From Rhizobium mesoamericanum STM3625 (lineage in GTDB: Bacteria > Pseudomonadota > Alphaproteobacteria > Rhizobiales > Rhizobiaceae), in the NCBI RefSeq assembly GCF_000312665.1, contig NZ_HF536772.1, forward strand, positions 217,106-281,105: a DNA stretch of 64,000 nucleotides. The letters run 5' to 3'. The notes below the pieces were generated by a model. It searched no databases, was not told the DNA's origin, and saw only the letters and a list, made by a program, of their open reading frames with translations. How positions within the stretch are numbered: the stretch's first letter is position 1; each line of letters opens with the position of its first letter. Below, one piece after another: positions 50,545-60,175 of the stretch. The position numbers and the translations under genes were made by a program.

Positions 50545-51136
50545 GTCGACTTACGACGGCACCTGCCTCCCGCCTGCTCGCTGACCATGTACTCCGCATA
50601 CCAGGTGGGCCAGTCATCATCGTGCTTGCCGATGCGCTTCTCATGCTCTCCATGGCAGCCGCCGCCCGGCGCAAAGTGGCTTCAAGATCCGTCGATGACA
50701 CGAACATCGTTTCGTCGGCGTCTATGCGCCCAGGTAGTCGCGCCGTAACCTCCTGGAACAGCCAGCCATTGCCATCAGGATCGCTGAATGAAGCAAACGA
50801 ACCGTAGCTTCAATCGGCCACTTTCGCCGGCATGATGGAAGACGCCGCCAGCATCATGGAACACCTCACTTACGTCTACCCCGCGCTCCACAAGCTCGGC
50901 GCGAGCCACCTCCACGTCGGCGACGATAAGATGGAGACCTTGCGCGGTGCCGGGTACAGCGGCTGTCACGTTCTTGCCGAAGATGACAGAACACGGCGAC
51001 CCCGGAGGGGTGAATTGAATGACTCGGAAATCGTCACCCGTGATGACGTCGGCATCGAGCCGCCAGCCGAGATTGGCGTAAAATTGCTTGGCACGGTCAA
51101 CTCCGAGACCGGGACGACGATGACTTCGAGCTTCAT
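50545..51136 (-). pseudogene. Decayed VOC/glyoxalase gene with several frameshifts
   Basis: On the minus strand, an open start (MKLEVIVVPVSE at 51136) continues in other frames as DRAKQFYANLGWRLD (shift near 51100), a VOC core through VTAAVPGTAQGLHLIVADVE to FHHAGESGR, then YGSFASFSDPDGNGWLFQEV (shift and probable small deletion near 50805), and HGEHEKRIGKHDDDWPTWYA (shift near 50655). Joined, these make one recognisable VOC-family protein of about 190 residues. At least three frame changes rule out one sequencing error, so it is a pseudogene. The 3' end is approximate. Confidence 0.8.
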
Positions 51137-51365
51137 TCGGCGGTCCGCATTGCCGGTGTCCTGGCAGTAGCCTCGCTCTGCACGGAAGAATTGCCCGTGT
51201 TCAGCTCCCTGTTTTGGATACTTGGCAATAAGACCTGGCGAGTGGACCACAGTGGTTGCAGGCAGTCGAATCAATTCGTCCATCGGTTCGGCACGGCGAT
51301 AGAGAAGTCGCGGAGCTGAGGAGACCATCCGAAGAGCTTAGAAGCGAGAGCAGGAGTCTCGGCAT

Positions 51366-52304
51366 TTACCGTCGCATCGCCCATCGCAGGCCGACGGCAA
51401 CCGCCAAGCCTAGGAGCGGCCATATCGCCCAAAATACCCCGTGCCATGTCAGCAGATTGACGATCACGATGCCGATGCCGATGAAGACCAATCCGGCAAT
51501 ACGTTGATCAAAACGGCTCTGCCTGCGGATCCAGGCCATCGCCAAGACGAAGGCAAAGCCGAGGAGCGGCCAGACCGCCCAGAAGACACCTTGCCACGAT
51601 AGGAGATTGATCGCGATCAAAGTGATGGCGACAACCGCGAACACGCCGCGCACCCTCGGACCGAAGGACTGGCTCGGTTCGGGCGCGCCAGCCGCAGGCG
51701 GACGAGCCGGTGGGGCGGGCGTTGCTGACACGTCGTCTCCAATCCGCACAACATAGCTTAGCACCGCCTCGCTGACGTTTTTCACCATTAGTGGCCCAAG
51801 AAAATCGAAGCCGACTGCAACCTTGTTGCGGACCTGGTCATAGACTGTATTAGAAATCACGATTCCACCGGCCGGTGCCGAAGCCTGAAGTCGGGCGGCA
51901 ATGTTGACGCCATCCCCGTAAATATCGTCGCCCTCGGCGATAACATCGCCGAGATTGATGCCGATCCGATAGAGCATTCGCCCCTCAGCCGGCCGGCCGG
52001 AGTTCATACCGACGAGCTCGTTCTGGACGTCGATTGCGGCACGCACCGCTTCGACGACGCTCGGAAACTCGGCAATCAGGCCGTCGCCCCAGGTATTGAT
52101 TACCCGGCCGCCATGCGCGCCGATCAGGCGCGACATCGCATCGCGCGACCATTTCAGCATGGTGAGGGTCCCCTCCTCGTCGGCCCCCATCAGTCGGGTA
52201 TAGTCCTGAACATCGGCGGAAAAGATGGTCGTAAGCTTGCGTCGCATTTCGTTCATCGTGTCGCAATCCAGCGCAGGTTTGGTAAGAAGGTCCGCCCGCA
52301 GCAT
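51366..52304 (-). CDS. Class III adenylate/guanylate cyclase with duplicated 2TM module
   Basis: A cyclase with its catalytic domain at the N-terminus (about 20-190) and membrane segments at the C-terminus. Metal-binding Asp residues sit in FSADVQDYTRLMG and NTWGDGLIAEF. The last 90 residues hold four helices arranged as two copies of one unit: NLLSWQGVFWAVWPLLG and NLLTWHGVFWAIWPLLG. Start is uncertain: ATG 52304 gives 312 residues, ATG 52256 (MNEMRRKLT) gives 296; neither has a strong ribosome site. Predicted to make cAMP or cGMP at the membrane. Confidence 0.88.
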   Translation of the reverse strand: MLRADLLTKPALDCDTMNEMRRKLTTIFSADVQDYTRLMGADEEGTLTMLKWSRDAMSRLIGAHGGRVINTWGDGLIAEFPSVVEAVRAAIDVQNELVGMNSGRPAEGRMLYRIGINLGDVIAEGDDIYGDGVNIAARLQASAPAGGIVISNTVYDQVRNKVAVGFDFLGPLMVKNVSEAVLSYVVRIGDDVSATPAPPARPPAAGAPEPSQSFGPRVRGVFAVVAITLIAINLLSWQGVFWAVWPLLGFAFVLAMAWIRRQSRFDQRIAGLVFIGIGIVIVNLLTWHGVFWAIWPLLGLAVAVGLRWAMRR

Positions 52305-52540
52305 CTGACGGAGAGATTCCTCATTCGAAAGTTCTGCAATAGCAGATCATATATTTCAACGGGGACGCGAACTCGCATGCTTCGACAAGGCGATGCGCGG
52401 GCCTACCGATCTGGACAAGAAAAATCCGAATACCTCGTCTCTCTGTAAGTCAGATCATGGAACCGCAACCTTGCAGGAACGTTCTTGCTCACATCGGGCG
52501 CTACCAGCATCCCGCTGGCACTCCTGAGCTGGAGGTAATC

Positions 52541-52912
52541 ATGAAAACGCTGATCGTCTCCGTGGGCCTGTTGGCTGCCACCGCTTTTTCGGCCTTTGCA
52601 GCGGAACCGGCCAAAATGGTCGATACGAAAATGGGTAAGGTCCTGGCGGACGCCAAAGGCATGACGCTCTATACGTTCGACAAGGACACTATGGGCAAAT
52701 CAAACTGCGACGCGGCCTGTCTGAAGAAATGGCCGGCCTTCCACGCTGCCGCAAAGGCCAAGGCCGAAGGCGAATGGTCACTCGTCAAGGCGGCCGACGG
52801 CAAGGAGATGTGGGCTTACGAAGGCAAGCCGCTCTATACCTTCACTGGCGACAAGAAGCCTGGCGATATGACCGGCGACGGCGTCGGCGGCGTCTGGCAT
52901 GTCGCCAAGTAG
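52541..52912 (+). CDS. Secreted repeat protein with Yx(FWY)xxD motifs (COG4315)
   Basis: A 123-residue exported protein. GGAGG precedes the ATG at 52541, and the signal peptide (MKTLIVSVGLLAATAFSAFA) is clear. Two copies of the family motif are visible: LYTFDKD and LYTFTGD, with two Cys in CDAACLKKWPAF. The function of the family is unknown. Confidence 0.88.
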   Translation: MKTLIVSVGLLAATAFSAFAAEPAKMVDTKMGKVLADAKGMTLYTFDKDTMGKSNCDAACLKKWPAFHAAAKAKAEGEWSLVKAADGKEMWAYEGKPLYTFTGDKKPGDMTGDGVGGVWHVAK

Positions 52913-53110
52913 CCAAGCGCATTAGAGCCTTTCAGGTTGAATTGAGGCGTTCTGCCGGAGTAGGCGGCCCTTCGGAGAGGTGCCGGTTGATCAACCGTCT
53001 CGCGCCGATTAAGCCAACGAAACTCAATTCAGCCTTGAAGGACTCATAACTGGAGTGAGGGCGGGTCCGTTTTCCCATGCGCGCCTCATGCCAGTCCAAC
53101 ATCGAGATTA

Positions 53111-54058
53111 TCAGCCCTTCGCTGGCGTTTCCGGGACAGGCGTCAGCGCCCTTCCCTTTCCGAACCAGTCAACGAGATTGTCGACGACCAGATCCGCCAT
53201 TGCGTTGCGCGTCGGCACCGAGCCCGATGCAAGGTGTGGTAGAAGCACAGCGTTTGGCAAATCAAGCAGTGAAGCCGGTACATCAGGCTCGTCGTAATAT
53301 ACGTCGAGGCCGGCAGCACTGATCGTTCCGGACCTCAGGGCCTGAGCAAGTGCGTCCTCGTCGACCGTCCAACCGCGCCCGACATTGATGAAGACGCCGT
53401 CAGGGCCAAGTGCGGAGAGGATTTCCGCATTGATGGTCTTATGGGTCTGCGGGGTTTTGGGGACGATGGAAATCAAGGTATCGACAGCCCCGGCGAGATC
53501 CTTCAGGGACGGATAATAACCGTACGGGGAATCCGGGTGGCGCGTGCGCGTGTGATAACTGATCCTGACCTTGAACGGTTCCAGGCGCTTGGCGATCTCC
53601 TGGCCGATGCGGCCAAGACCATAGATTCCGACATGCCTCCCCTTCAGGGAGAAGCGCGACAACGGATAGTTCTGCCCACGCTTCCAGTTGCCGGCACGAA
53701 GCCAGTTTTCAGCGCGCGGGAGTTCGCGGATCGTGTTGAGCAACAATCCGATCGTGGTATCGGCAACCTCGTCGTTCAATACGTCAGGCGTGTTGGTAAC
53801 AATTACGCCCTTGGCGGCCGCGTGCTTGGCGTCGATGCCGTCATAGCCGACGCCGAAGCTGGAGATCAGCTCGACGTTCGGAAGTTTGTCGATGGCACCC
53901 GCGTTGAACGTTCCAGAGACGGCGACGCCGCGAATCTTCCCCGCGGTCTCCGCGTCAAGCGTCGAGGGATCGGCCTCGATGACGTCGAAGCTCTCCTTCA
54001 GGCGCGTCAGGACACGCTCGTGTATCTTCCCGGGAACGAGAATGACGATGCGGGGCAT
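53111..54058 (-). CDS. D-2-hydroxyacid dehydrogenase
   Basis: A 315-residue NAD(P)H-dependent dehydrogenase of the D-isomer-specific family. The start at 54058 (MPRIVILVPG) has GAGGAAG upstream; longer versions enter the regulator gene's end. The nucleotide site is GIYGLGRIGQEIAKRL, and the catalytic Arg, Glu and His are in NVGRGWTVDE, the following helix and LLPHLAS. Hydroxypyruvate or glyoxylate reduction is the likely activity. It lies 19 bases after the LacI-type regulator gene and is probably co-transcribed with it. Confidence 0.88.
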   Translation of the reverse strand: MPRIVILVPGKIHERVLTRLKESFDVIEADPSTLDAETAGKIRGVAVSGTFNAGAIDKLPNVELISSFGVGYDGIDAKHAAAKGVIVTNTPDVLNDEVADTTIGLLLNTIRELPRAENWLRAGNWKRGQNYPLSRFSLKGRHVGIYGLGRIGQEIAKRLEPFKVRISYHTRTRHPDSPYGYYPSLKDLAGAVDTLISIVPKTPQTHKTINAEILSALGPDGVFINVGRGWTVDEDALAQALRSGTISAAGLDVYYDEPDVPASLLDLPNAVLLPHLASGSVPTRNAMADLVVDNLVDWFGKGRALTPVPETPAKG

Positions 54059-54077
54059 GGCACTTCCTCTTGGCTCT

Positions 54078-55100
54078 TTACAGGCGCGGTCGGTGGGGGC
54101 TGGTCGACTGGCGGATACGCATCTCGGGCTTGATGAGATGCAGCCCGTCCGGCTCGTGGCTGCCGGCCAGGCGATCGAGAAGCGCGCGGGCAGCAAGGCG
54201 TCCGACTTCTGCCTGGCCATTCCAGACGGTTGTCAACGCCGGCATAGAGATCGAGGCTTCCTCGAGATCGTCATAGCCTGTGACGGAGATATCCTTTCCA
54301 GGAACGAGACCGGCGCGGGCAATGCCATTCATCAGGCCGATCGCAACGAGGTCGTTCCAGCAGACGGCTGCCGTCGGCCTTTGCGGCAGCGACAGGAAGT
54401 GTACCGCCGCTTCGAAACCGCCCTGCATCGAGCGCGGACCAGGAATACGCAAGCCGGAGTCAACATCGATTCCGGCCTTGCGTAGCGCATTGACGTAGCC
54501 CTGGTAGCGATCACGGCCCGTCGATGTCTGGTCCGTACCGCCGATCATGGCGATCGAGCGATGGCCGAGGCCGATCAGGTGATTGGTGGCAAGCGAAATG
54601 CCGTAGCTGTCATCACCGCGATAGGTGGGGAGGTCCAATCCATCTAACGAACGCGCAACCAGAATGGCCGGCATGCCATTGTCTTCCGCGAGTTGCATGT
54701 CCTCCGGCGGCGTGCCGATCGCTGGCGACATGATGACCCCGTCGCCACCAAGCTGCAGCAGCGTTTCGATGAAGGTGCGCTGCTTTTCGACCGAGTCGTA
54801 ATGGTTCGACAGTATGAAGGTATGCCGGCTGCGATCGAGCTCGCTTTCGATCGCCTTGAGGATTTCGCCGTAGAACGGGTTCATGATGTCGTGGACAACG
54901 ACACCGATGATGCCGGAGCGGGACGTGCGCAGGCTGGCAGCGCGGCGATTGTAGATATAGCCGAGCGCCCGCGCCTGCTCCTTGATTTTGTCTCGGGTGG
55001 AGCCGGCCACGAGCGGGCTGTCACGTAAGGCGAGAGATACGGTTGCTGTGGAAATGCCGAGCGTTTCGGCGATCGTCGAAAGCTTTATCTTCTGAGCCAC
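54078..55100 (-). CDS. LacI-family transcriptional regulator
   Basis: A 340-residue regulator. The helix-turn-helix is at the N-terminus (LSTIAETLGISTATVSLALR) with the hinge near YIYNRRAASLRTSRSG, then a periplasmic-binding-protein-like effector domain. It presumably senses a sugar or sugar acid and controls the dehydrogenase operon. The AT-rich region upstream (55150-55200) has TTTAATTAAAAGATTAAA, which may include the promoter. Confidence 0.92.
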   Translation of the reverse strand: MAQKIKLSTIAETLGISTATVSLALRDSPLVAGSTRDKIKEQARALGYIYNRRAASLRTSRSGIIGVVVHDIMNPFYGEILKAIESELDRSRHTFILSNHYDSVEKQRTFIETLLQLGGDGVIMSPAIGTPPEDMQLAEDNGMPAILVARSLDGLDLPTYRGDDSYGISLATNHLIGLGHRSIAMIGGTDQTSTGRDRYQGYVNALRKAGIDVDSGLRIPGPRSMQGGFEAAVHFLSLPQRPTAAVCWNDLVAIGLMNGIARAGLVPGKDISVTGYDDLEEASISMPALTTVWNGQAEVGRLAARALLDRLAGSHEPDGLHLIKPEMRIRQSTSPHRPRL

Positions 55101-55220
55101 GTGTCCTCCCCAGGCAACGCGCGGTTTCCCTGCGCCCGGCCACTAGAAGAATCGAGCGCTATTAAAATGTTTAATTAAAAGATTAAACACAGCGAGGCAA
55201 TTCGTATTTTCACAAATCTG

Positions 55221-55733
55221 TCAGTTTTCCTCAGGCTCATCGAGGGGAATGGCGGCGGACTGCAAGTTGCCGTCAATTGCCTTCAATAGACGGACAAGAT
55301 TACGGATTTCCTTCTCGGAGAACTCCTGGGTAGCCATGCTGTCGCACGCCGACGACGCCATTTCGATTGCCTTGACGCTGCCGCGGCCGAGTTCGGTCAG
55401 ATAGACTTTCGTAAGCCGGGCATCATCGGCGTCCGGCTTGCGCTCGAGAAAACCTTGCGCCTCCATGCGCCCGATTGTCCGCGTCATGGTCGGCGCCTTG
55501 ACGCCGAGCTTCTGCGCCAGCCCGCCGGCCGTCATCCCATCCGTTTCCGCAAGCAGCAGTATTACGCCGTCCTGGCCGGCATAGAGGCCGCTTTCGAGCA
55601 GATTGCGAGACAAAACAGTACGCATCGAGCGGGCCGCCTGCGTCAAAGCCGGCGAAAGATCGGCGACTGTGTATTCGGTCTGATCCTTTTTCTTGGACTT
55701 CTGCTTCTTTCCGTCCTTGTGCTTCTTCCCCAT
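55221..55733 (-). CDS. MarR-family transcriptional regulator
   Basis: A 170-residue MarR protein with an unusual Lys-rich N-terminus (GKKHKDGKKQKSKKKDQTEY) ahead of the winged helix. The core shows GQDGVILLLAETDGMTAGGL, PTMTRTIGRMEAQGFLER and the wing DARLTKVYLTELG. I start at 55733 with AAAGGA 6 bases upstream. The basic tail may increase DNA affinity. It is divergent from the creatininase gene at 55908, a natural target. Confidence 0.9.
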   Translation of the reverse strand: MGKKHKDGKKQKSKKKDQTEYTVADLSPALTQAARSMRTVLSRNLLESGLYAGQDGVILLLAETDGMTAGGLAQKLGVKAPTMTRTIGRMEAQGFLERKPDADDARLTKVYLTELGRGSVKAIEMASSACDSMATQEFSEKEIRNLVRLLKAIDGNLQSAAIPLDEPEEN

Positions 55734-55907
55734 CGCCATTCCTTTGCCATTTGATGCGTTGCGCATCCCTCACCCTGCAAGGGAGCCGGAACATTCATGA
55801 TCACCCCCCTGAATCGATTTCGGTTTAAGGGCTTATGCGATAAGCATTGAGAACGCTGCGTTATGACATTGCGCATCATCTCGTCATAAACAAGAGGTCT
55901 TAGCCGG

Positions 55908-56699
55908 ATGAACGCGCCTTCTCGCGACTTCGAACACAACGATCCGAATCTCTCCTCGTCGGACCGCAGCCGGTGGATCGCCGTACTGCCGCTCGGTGCC
56001 CACGAGCAGCATGGACCTCACCTGCCCTTCGAAACGGATACATTGATTGCAGCCGGCATCGTTGCCCGGCTCAAGGCTGCTCTTCCCAGCACATTGCCGG
56101 TCACGTTTCTGCCGACGGAAACAATCGGTTACTCAGTGGAGCATATGGATGTGAACGGGACACAAACGTTGACATATGGCGAGGCTATCGAAAGATGGCT
56201 CGCCATTGCCGGGAGGCTTTCAGACATCGGCATACGCAAGCTGGTGATGCTGAACGCCCATGGCGGCAACTCGCCGCTGATGACGATCGTCGCGACAGAG
56301 GCCCGCGTCCGGTTCAACATGCTTGCCGTCGCGACCAGCTGGACGCGTTTCGGCGTTCCCGCCAAGGTCATTTCGCCCGAGGCAAAGGCGGTCGACATCC
56401 ATGGCGGCGATATCGAGACGTCCGTGATGCTGGCGCTTCATCCTGATAAGGTCGACATGAGCAAGGCACGCGACTTCCCATCCCGCCAGTCCGATTTTGC
56501 CGCCCGCTTCAAACATCTGCGCGCCTACGGCCCACATGCCTTCGGATGGAAGATGTCGGATCTGAGCACATCTGGTGTCGCAGGTAATGCATCGCTGGCG
56601 ACAGCAGAGAGAGGCGAGGCGCTGATTGCCCATTCCGTAAACGGACTGGTCGAACTGCTGCAGGACGTCGATACATTCGACGCAGCCGAGCTTGATTAA
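55908..56699 (+). CDS. Creatininase-family amidohydrolase
   Basis: A 263-residue metal-dependent amidohydrolase of the creatininase/MftE family. The metal ligands are in LPLGAHEQHGPHLPFETD (Glu, His and Asp), NAHGGN and HGGDIETS. Members hydrolyse cyclic or linear amides; the substrate here is unknown. It is divergent from the MarR gene (175-base gap) and precedes a COG0523 metal GTPase by about 125 bases. Confidence 0.88.
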   Translation: MNAPSRDFEHNDPNLSSSDRSRWIAVLPLGAHEQHGPHLPFETDTLIAAGIVARLKAALPSTLPVTFLPTETIGYSVEHMDVNGTQTLTYGEAIERWLAIAGRLSDIGIRKLVMLNAHGGNSPLMTIVATEARVRFNMLAVATSWTRFGVPAKVISPEAKAVDIHGGDIETSVMLALHPDKVDMSKARDFPSRQSDFAARFKHLRAYGPHAFGWKMSDLSTSGVAGNASLATAERGEALIAHSVNGLVELLQDVDTFDAAELD

Positions 56700-56720
56700 T
56701 ACCATACCCGTCGCGATGTG

Positions 56721-56732
56721 ATCTTATAACAT
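56721..56732. promoter_or_regulatory. Candidate Zur-like operator upstream of the COG0523 gene
   Basis: ATCTTATAACAT is a palindrome around TTATAA with one mismatched pair, about 94 bases upstream of the GTPase start. Rhizobial Zur sites are AT-rich palindromes of similar type, and COG0523 genes are often Zur-controlled. Assignment is inference. Confidence 0.3.
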
Positions 56733-56825
56733 ACAAAACCCTTTGAACTGCCGCTCGCAACTCCTTATATGAGACCGACGAATTTTCAGCCCCCGCCCCC
56801 GGGCGTGCCATCTCTCGAGGTTCTG

Positions 56826-57926
56826 ATGACCGACGCGATTCCCACCCAGCAGAAGCCAATTCCCGTTACAGTTCTCACCGGCTACCTCGGCGCCGGCAAG
56901 ACGACCTTGCTCAATCGCATCCTGTCGGAGAACCACGGCAAGAAATATGCGGTGATCGTTAATGAGTTCGGGGAGATCGGCATCGACAACGATCTCATCG
57001 TCGAATCTGACGAAGAGATCTACGAAATGAACAATGGCTGCGTCTGCTGCACCGTGCGCGGCGACCTGATCCGCGTCGTCGAGGGCCTGATGCGCCGCCC
57101 TGGCCGTTTCGACGGCATCATCGTGGAAACGACGGGTCTTGCCGATCCAGTGCCGGTCGCCCAGACCTTCTTCATGGATGACGATGTTCGCGCCAAAACG
57201 GAACTCGACGCCGTCGTTGCTCTGGTGGACGCCAAGCACCTTCCGCTGCGTCTGAAGGACAGTCGCGAGGCCGAAGACCAGATCGCTTTTGCTGATGTCG
57301 TCCTGATCAACAAGACGGACCTCGTGACGCCCGAAGAGCTGGCGCAAATCGAAGATATCGTCCACGCCATCAACCCCTCGGCCCGAGTCTACAAGACCAG
57401 CCGCTCGGGCGTCGATCTCGCTCGTGTTCTCGATCAGGGCGCCTTCAATCTCGAGCGTGCGCTAGAGAACGATCCGCACTTCCTCGATCATGACCACGAC
57501 GATCACGTCTGCGGCCCGGATTGTGATCACGACCACCACCATCATCACCATGGTCATGATCACGACCACGACCATGACCATGACCATGACCACCATCATC
57601 ATGGAGCAATGTCACCAATCCATGACGTGACGGTGCAGTCGGTCTCACTGCGCGGCGGCGAAATGAACCCGGAACGCTTCTTTCCGTGGATCCAGAAGAT
57701 CACCCAGACGCAGGGCCCGAATATCCTACGCCTCAAGGGCATCATCGCCTTCAAGGACGATCCAGAACGCTACGTCGTCCAAGGCGTCCACATGATCGTC
57801 GAAGGCGATCATCAGCGTCCATGGCGGGAAGGCGAGAAACACGAGACACGCCTCGTCTTCATCGGCCGCGAACTCGACCGCGAAAAGCTCGAAGCCTCCT
57901 TCAGGGCATGCGAGGCGGCAGCCTGA
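56826..57926 (+). CDS. COG0523-family GTPase (zinc metallochaperone type)
   Basis: A 366-residue G3E GTPase of the CobW/ZNG family. It starts at 56826 ([10 protein letters not shown]) with GAGG before it. Walker A is GYLGAGKTT, the metal motif CVCC is at residues 72-75, and the base-specificity motif is NKTDLV. A His/Asp-rich segment (about residues 220-260) with [14 protein letters not shown] should bind zinc or another metal. A CobW C-terminal domain follows. It overlaps the WD40 gene by one base (TGATG). Confidence 0.93.
   Translation: MTDAIPTQQKPIPVTVLTGYLGAGKTTLLNRILSENHGKKYAVIVNEFGEIGIDNDLIVESDEEIYEMNNGCVCCTVRGDLIRVVEGLMRRPGRFDGIIVETTGLADPVPVAQTFFMDDDVRAKTELDAVVALVDAKHLPLRLKDSREAEDQIAFADVVLINKTDLVTPEELAQIEDIVHAINPSARVYKTSRSGVDLARVLDQGAFNLERALENDPHFLDHDHDDHVCGPDCDHDHHHHHHGHDHDHDHDHDHDHHHHGAMSPIHDVTVQSVSLRGGEMNPERFFPWIQKITQTQGPNILRLKGIIAFKDDPERYVVQGVHMIVEGDHQRPWREGEKHETRLVFIGRELDREKLEASFRACEAAA
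57564..57593 (+). repeat. Hexanucleotide tandem repeat in the His-rich loop
   Basis: Five consecutive hexamers, GACCAC-GACCAT-GACCAT-GACCAT-GACCAC, encode alternating Asp-His. Such a repeat can change copy number by slippage without breaking the frame, altering the length of the metal-binding loop. Confidence 0.75.
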
Positions 57927-58915
57927 TGCCGACAGTTGCCCCGTTTGATCTCGACGGCCATATCCTGGCCGTCGAATTTTTAGGCGACATTCCCTTCTTC
58001 GCCAATGCCGCCGGCACCTTCCACCGCCTCGATGGTAGCGAGAAGGTGACCGAAGCCCATCAGGGCACGCTGACCTGCATCCGCGACCCATATAGTGAGA
58101 GCCTGATTTCCGGTGGTGAGGACGGCAAGGTGCTGCGCATCGCAGCCGACGCCGGAGTGACGAAGCTTGCCGACGCACCGCGCAAATGGATTTCCCAGCT
58201 TGCCGCCGGCCCGCAGGGCGCCGTCGCCTATGCCCACGGCAAGAGCGCCTTCGTTCGCCTCGCCGATGGCATGACCAAGGAATTTACCGAAGAACGCACC
58301 GTCGAAGGTCTCGCCTTCGCGCCCAAGGGAATGCGCATTGCCGCGGCGCGATATAACGGCGTGTCGCTGCATTGGGTCGGAACGGCCGCCAAGCCCGTGG
58401 ATCTCGAATGGAAGGGCGCCCACACCGGTGTGACCTTCTCGCCGGATGGCAACTTCCTCGTGACCACGATGCAGGAGAATGCGCTGCATGGCTGGAAGCT
58501 CGACGGCAAAGCCGGCGCAGAAGCCCGGCATATGCGCATGACTGGCTACCCCGCCAAGGTGAAATCGCTCTCCTGGTCGGCGAAGGGCAAGTGGCTTGCC
58601 TCCTCTGGAGCGCCGGCCGCGATCGTCTGGCCCTTCCAGGGCAGGGACGGCCCGATGGGCAAGGCGCCGCTCGAGCTCGGCACCCGTGCCAACATCATGG
58701 CGACATCGGTGAAGTTCCACCCGGTCGAAGACATCCTGGCGATCGGCTTCATTGACGGCATGATTCTCGCCGTCCGCATTGCCGACAGCAAGGAAGCGCT
58801 GCTGCGCCGCCCCGGCAAGGGCGCGATCACCTCAATGAGCTGGAGCAAGAACGGCAAGCTGCTGGCTTTCGCCTCCGAAGCCGGCGATTGCGGCGTCGTC
58901 GACATCGCAGCCTAG
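57926..58915 (+). CDS. WD40-repeat protein coupled to the COG0523 GTPase
   Basis: A 329-residue cytoplasmic beta-propeller. WD-type blades are seen in phrases such as GTLTCIRDPYSESLISGGED, GVTFSPDGNFLVTTMQENAL, VKSLSWSAKGKWLASSG and ITSMSWSKNGKLLAFASEAG. Its ATG shares a base with the GTPase stop, so the two are translated together. It probably acts as a scaffold or partner for the GTPase. Confidence 0.9.
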   Translation: MPTVAPFDLDGHILAVEFLGDIPFFANAAGTFHRLDGSEKVTEAHQGTLTCIRDPYSESLISGGEDGKVLRIAADAGVTKLADAPRKWISQLAAGPQGAVAYAHGKSAFVRLADGMTKEFTEERTVEGLAFAPKGMRIAAARYNGVSLHWVGTAAKPVDLEWKGAHTGVTFSPDGNFLVTTMQENALHGWKLDGKAGAEARHMRMTGYPAKVKSLSWSAKGKWLASSGAPAAIVWPFQGRDGPMGKAPLELGTRANIMATSVKFHPVEDILAIGFIDGMILAVRIADSKEALLRRPGKGAITSMSWSKNGKLLAFASEAGDCGVVDIAA

Positions 58916-59396
58916 GCGGCATGCACCGCTGGATACAGCAGCCCTGCGGCTTGAGGGCGAGCAGCGCGAAATGCACGCATTTCGCGGGGCGACCCAGCAG
59001 CCGCAGTCGGGACCGGAGAGCCACCACCCGAGCTTCGCTCGCATCGAAAGCAGGTTGCCAATCGTGATCTCGTCGAGGCGCGGGCTGGATTGGCAGGCAT
59101 ATCGGCTTTCAGGATCGGAGCGTGTTCGGGCCCTGCGCGCAATGCCAACGAGGCTTGAGATTATCGATTTGGATGCGGGCTGATGTTGACGGGGTCGGCC
59201 GTTGTAGCCTCGCTCCGCCACCGTCTGTCCGCCTATGGCGACAATCGTGGCTTTCATTGGCTTGAGGATCAGTCCAGCCAGCGTCCGGCCGCTTTCCTGC
59301 CGTGAAAAGCCAGCAAGCGGTGATTGCGGGACGGGACGCAAAATCATCGCCCGCAATGGGCTCAGATGGACGTGAAAGTTTATGATCTGCTGGTGC
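58916..59396. other. Intergenic stretch without recognised gene
   Basis: These 481 bases separate the WD40 gene from a convergent small secreted protein. Possible ORFs on both strands have no ribosome site or family look. I see no repeats or strong terminator here. It may be remnant sequence. Confidence 0.4.
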
Positions 59397-59624
59397 TCAC
59401 CGATGCACGCAGGTGCGATTCATCGCGGAGCGCCTTTGCGCCTTGGTGTACTTGGCAATCATGCCGCTCGGGCACTTCTTGTCGTCGAAAAGCACCGATT
59501 GACCGGGTGCCAGCGATCCCAGCGTAGGCTTCGTTGAGACCGTCTGGATCGCACCTGCCGGCCCAACACCGACAGTGGCAAGGAGCAACGAAGCGGAGAC
59601 CAGTGTTAAAGCCGAACGCGTCAT
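59397..59624 (-). CDS. Small secreted protein (75 aa)
   Basis: A 75-residue protein with a signal peptide (MTRSALTLVSASLLLATVG, cleaved near AGA-IQT). The mature part has LAPGQSVLFDDKKCPSGMI and a second Cys close to the end, suggesting a disulfide. The pattern recalls a small rhizobial secreted family (I think DUF6719, not certain). AAGG lies 8 bases before the ATG at 59624. Confidence 0.7.
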   Translation of the reverse strand: MTRSALTLVSASLLLATVGVGPAGAIQTVSTKPTLGSLAPGQSVLFDDKKCPSGMIAKYTKAQRRSAMNRTCVHR

Positions 59625-60175
59625 GTGCATACCTTTCAATTGTACATTGTTATTTTACTATCTTAAAACACAAGGGCCGGCGCAATGAACCCGAAAGACG
59701 TAAGCCGGCGTTGCCGGACGACCAAGGCGCAGCGATGCGGTTTTGCCGGATCTGAGTCGTCGGGTAGGTGCTTGGGGTGGTAGTGGAATGTTGGGCTGTA
59801 TCGCCCGCCCGATTGTGTCAGGCCATCGGGTCTTGAGATCAGCAGGAGCGTCAGACCCCGCCATTTTACCGTTATCGAGCGCCGAAACATGAACGGGAGG
59901 CGGATCGGTTCATGAACCGCGCTCCCTGCTGACCACAGGCGTAAAAGCCGTCTGCGCGGAAAATTCCTGCTCAAATTTTCATCTATATGATTGAAATAAT
60001 TGCATATTACTGCGAACAAATCGCGAACCTTTATTCTCTCCGTCGCAAAACTCAGGTGTTGCTAAAATATCATTAATTTTTGCTCTCACAGTTTTTTGTT
60101 CATCTGGCGTTCAGAAAACTCTTGGGAAAGCCGGTTTTTGGGACCACATTAAGTTCCTGAGATAGGAGTGCATGA
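59625..60175. other. AT-rich intergenic stretch
   Basis: No supported gene. The sequence becomes AT-rich from about 59980 (TTGAAATAATTGCATATTAC and similar), unlike its GC-rich surroundings. It probably includes promoters for the small secreted gene on one side and the small membrane ORF on the other. Confidence 0.4.

Noticed and set aside
53111-54220. Longer start for the hydroxyacid dehydrogenase
   Set aside because: The added residues lie inside the LacI gene's 3' end and GAGGAAG clearly marks the ATG at 54058.
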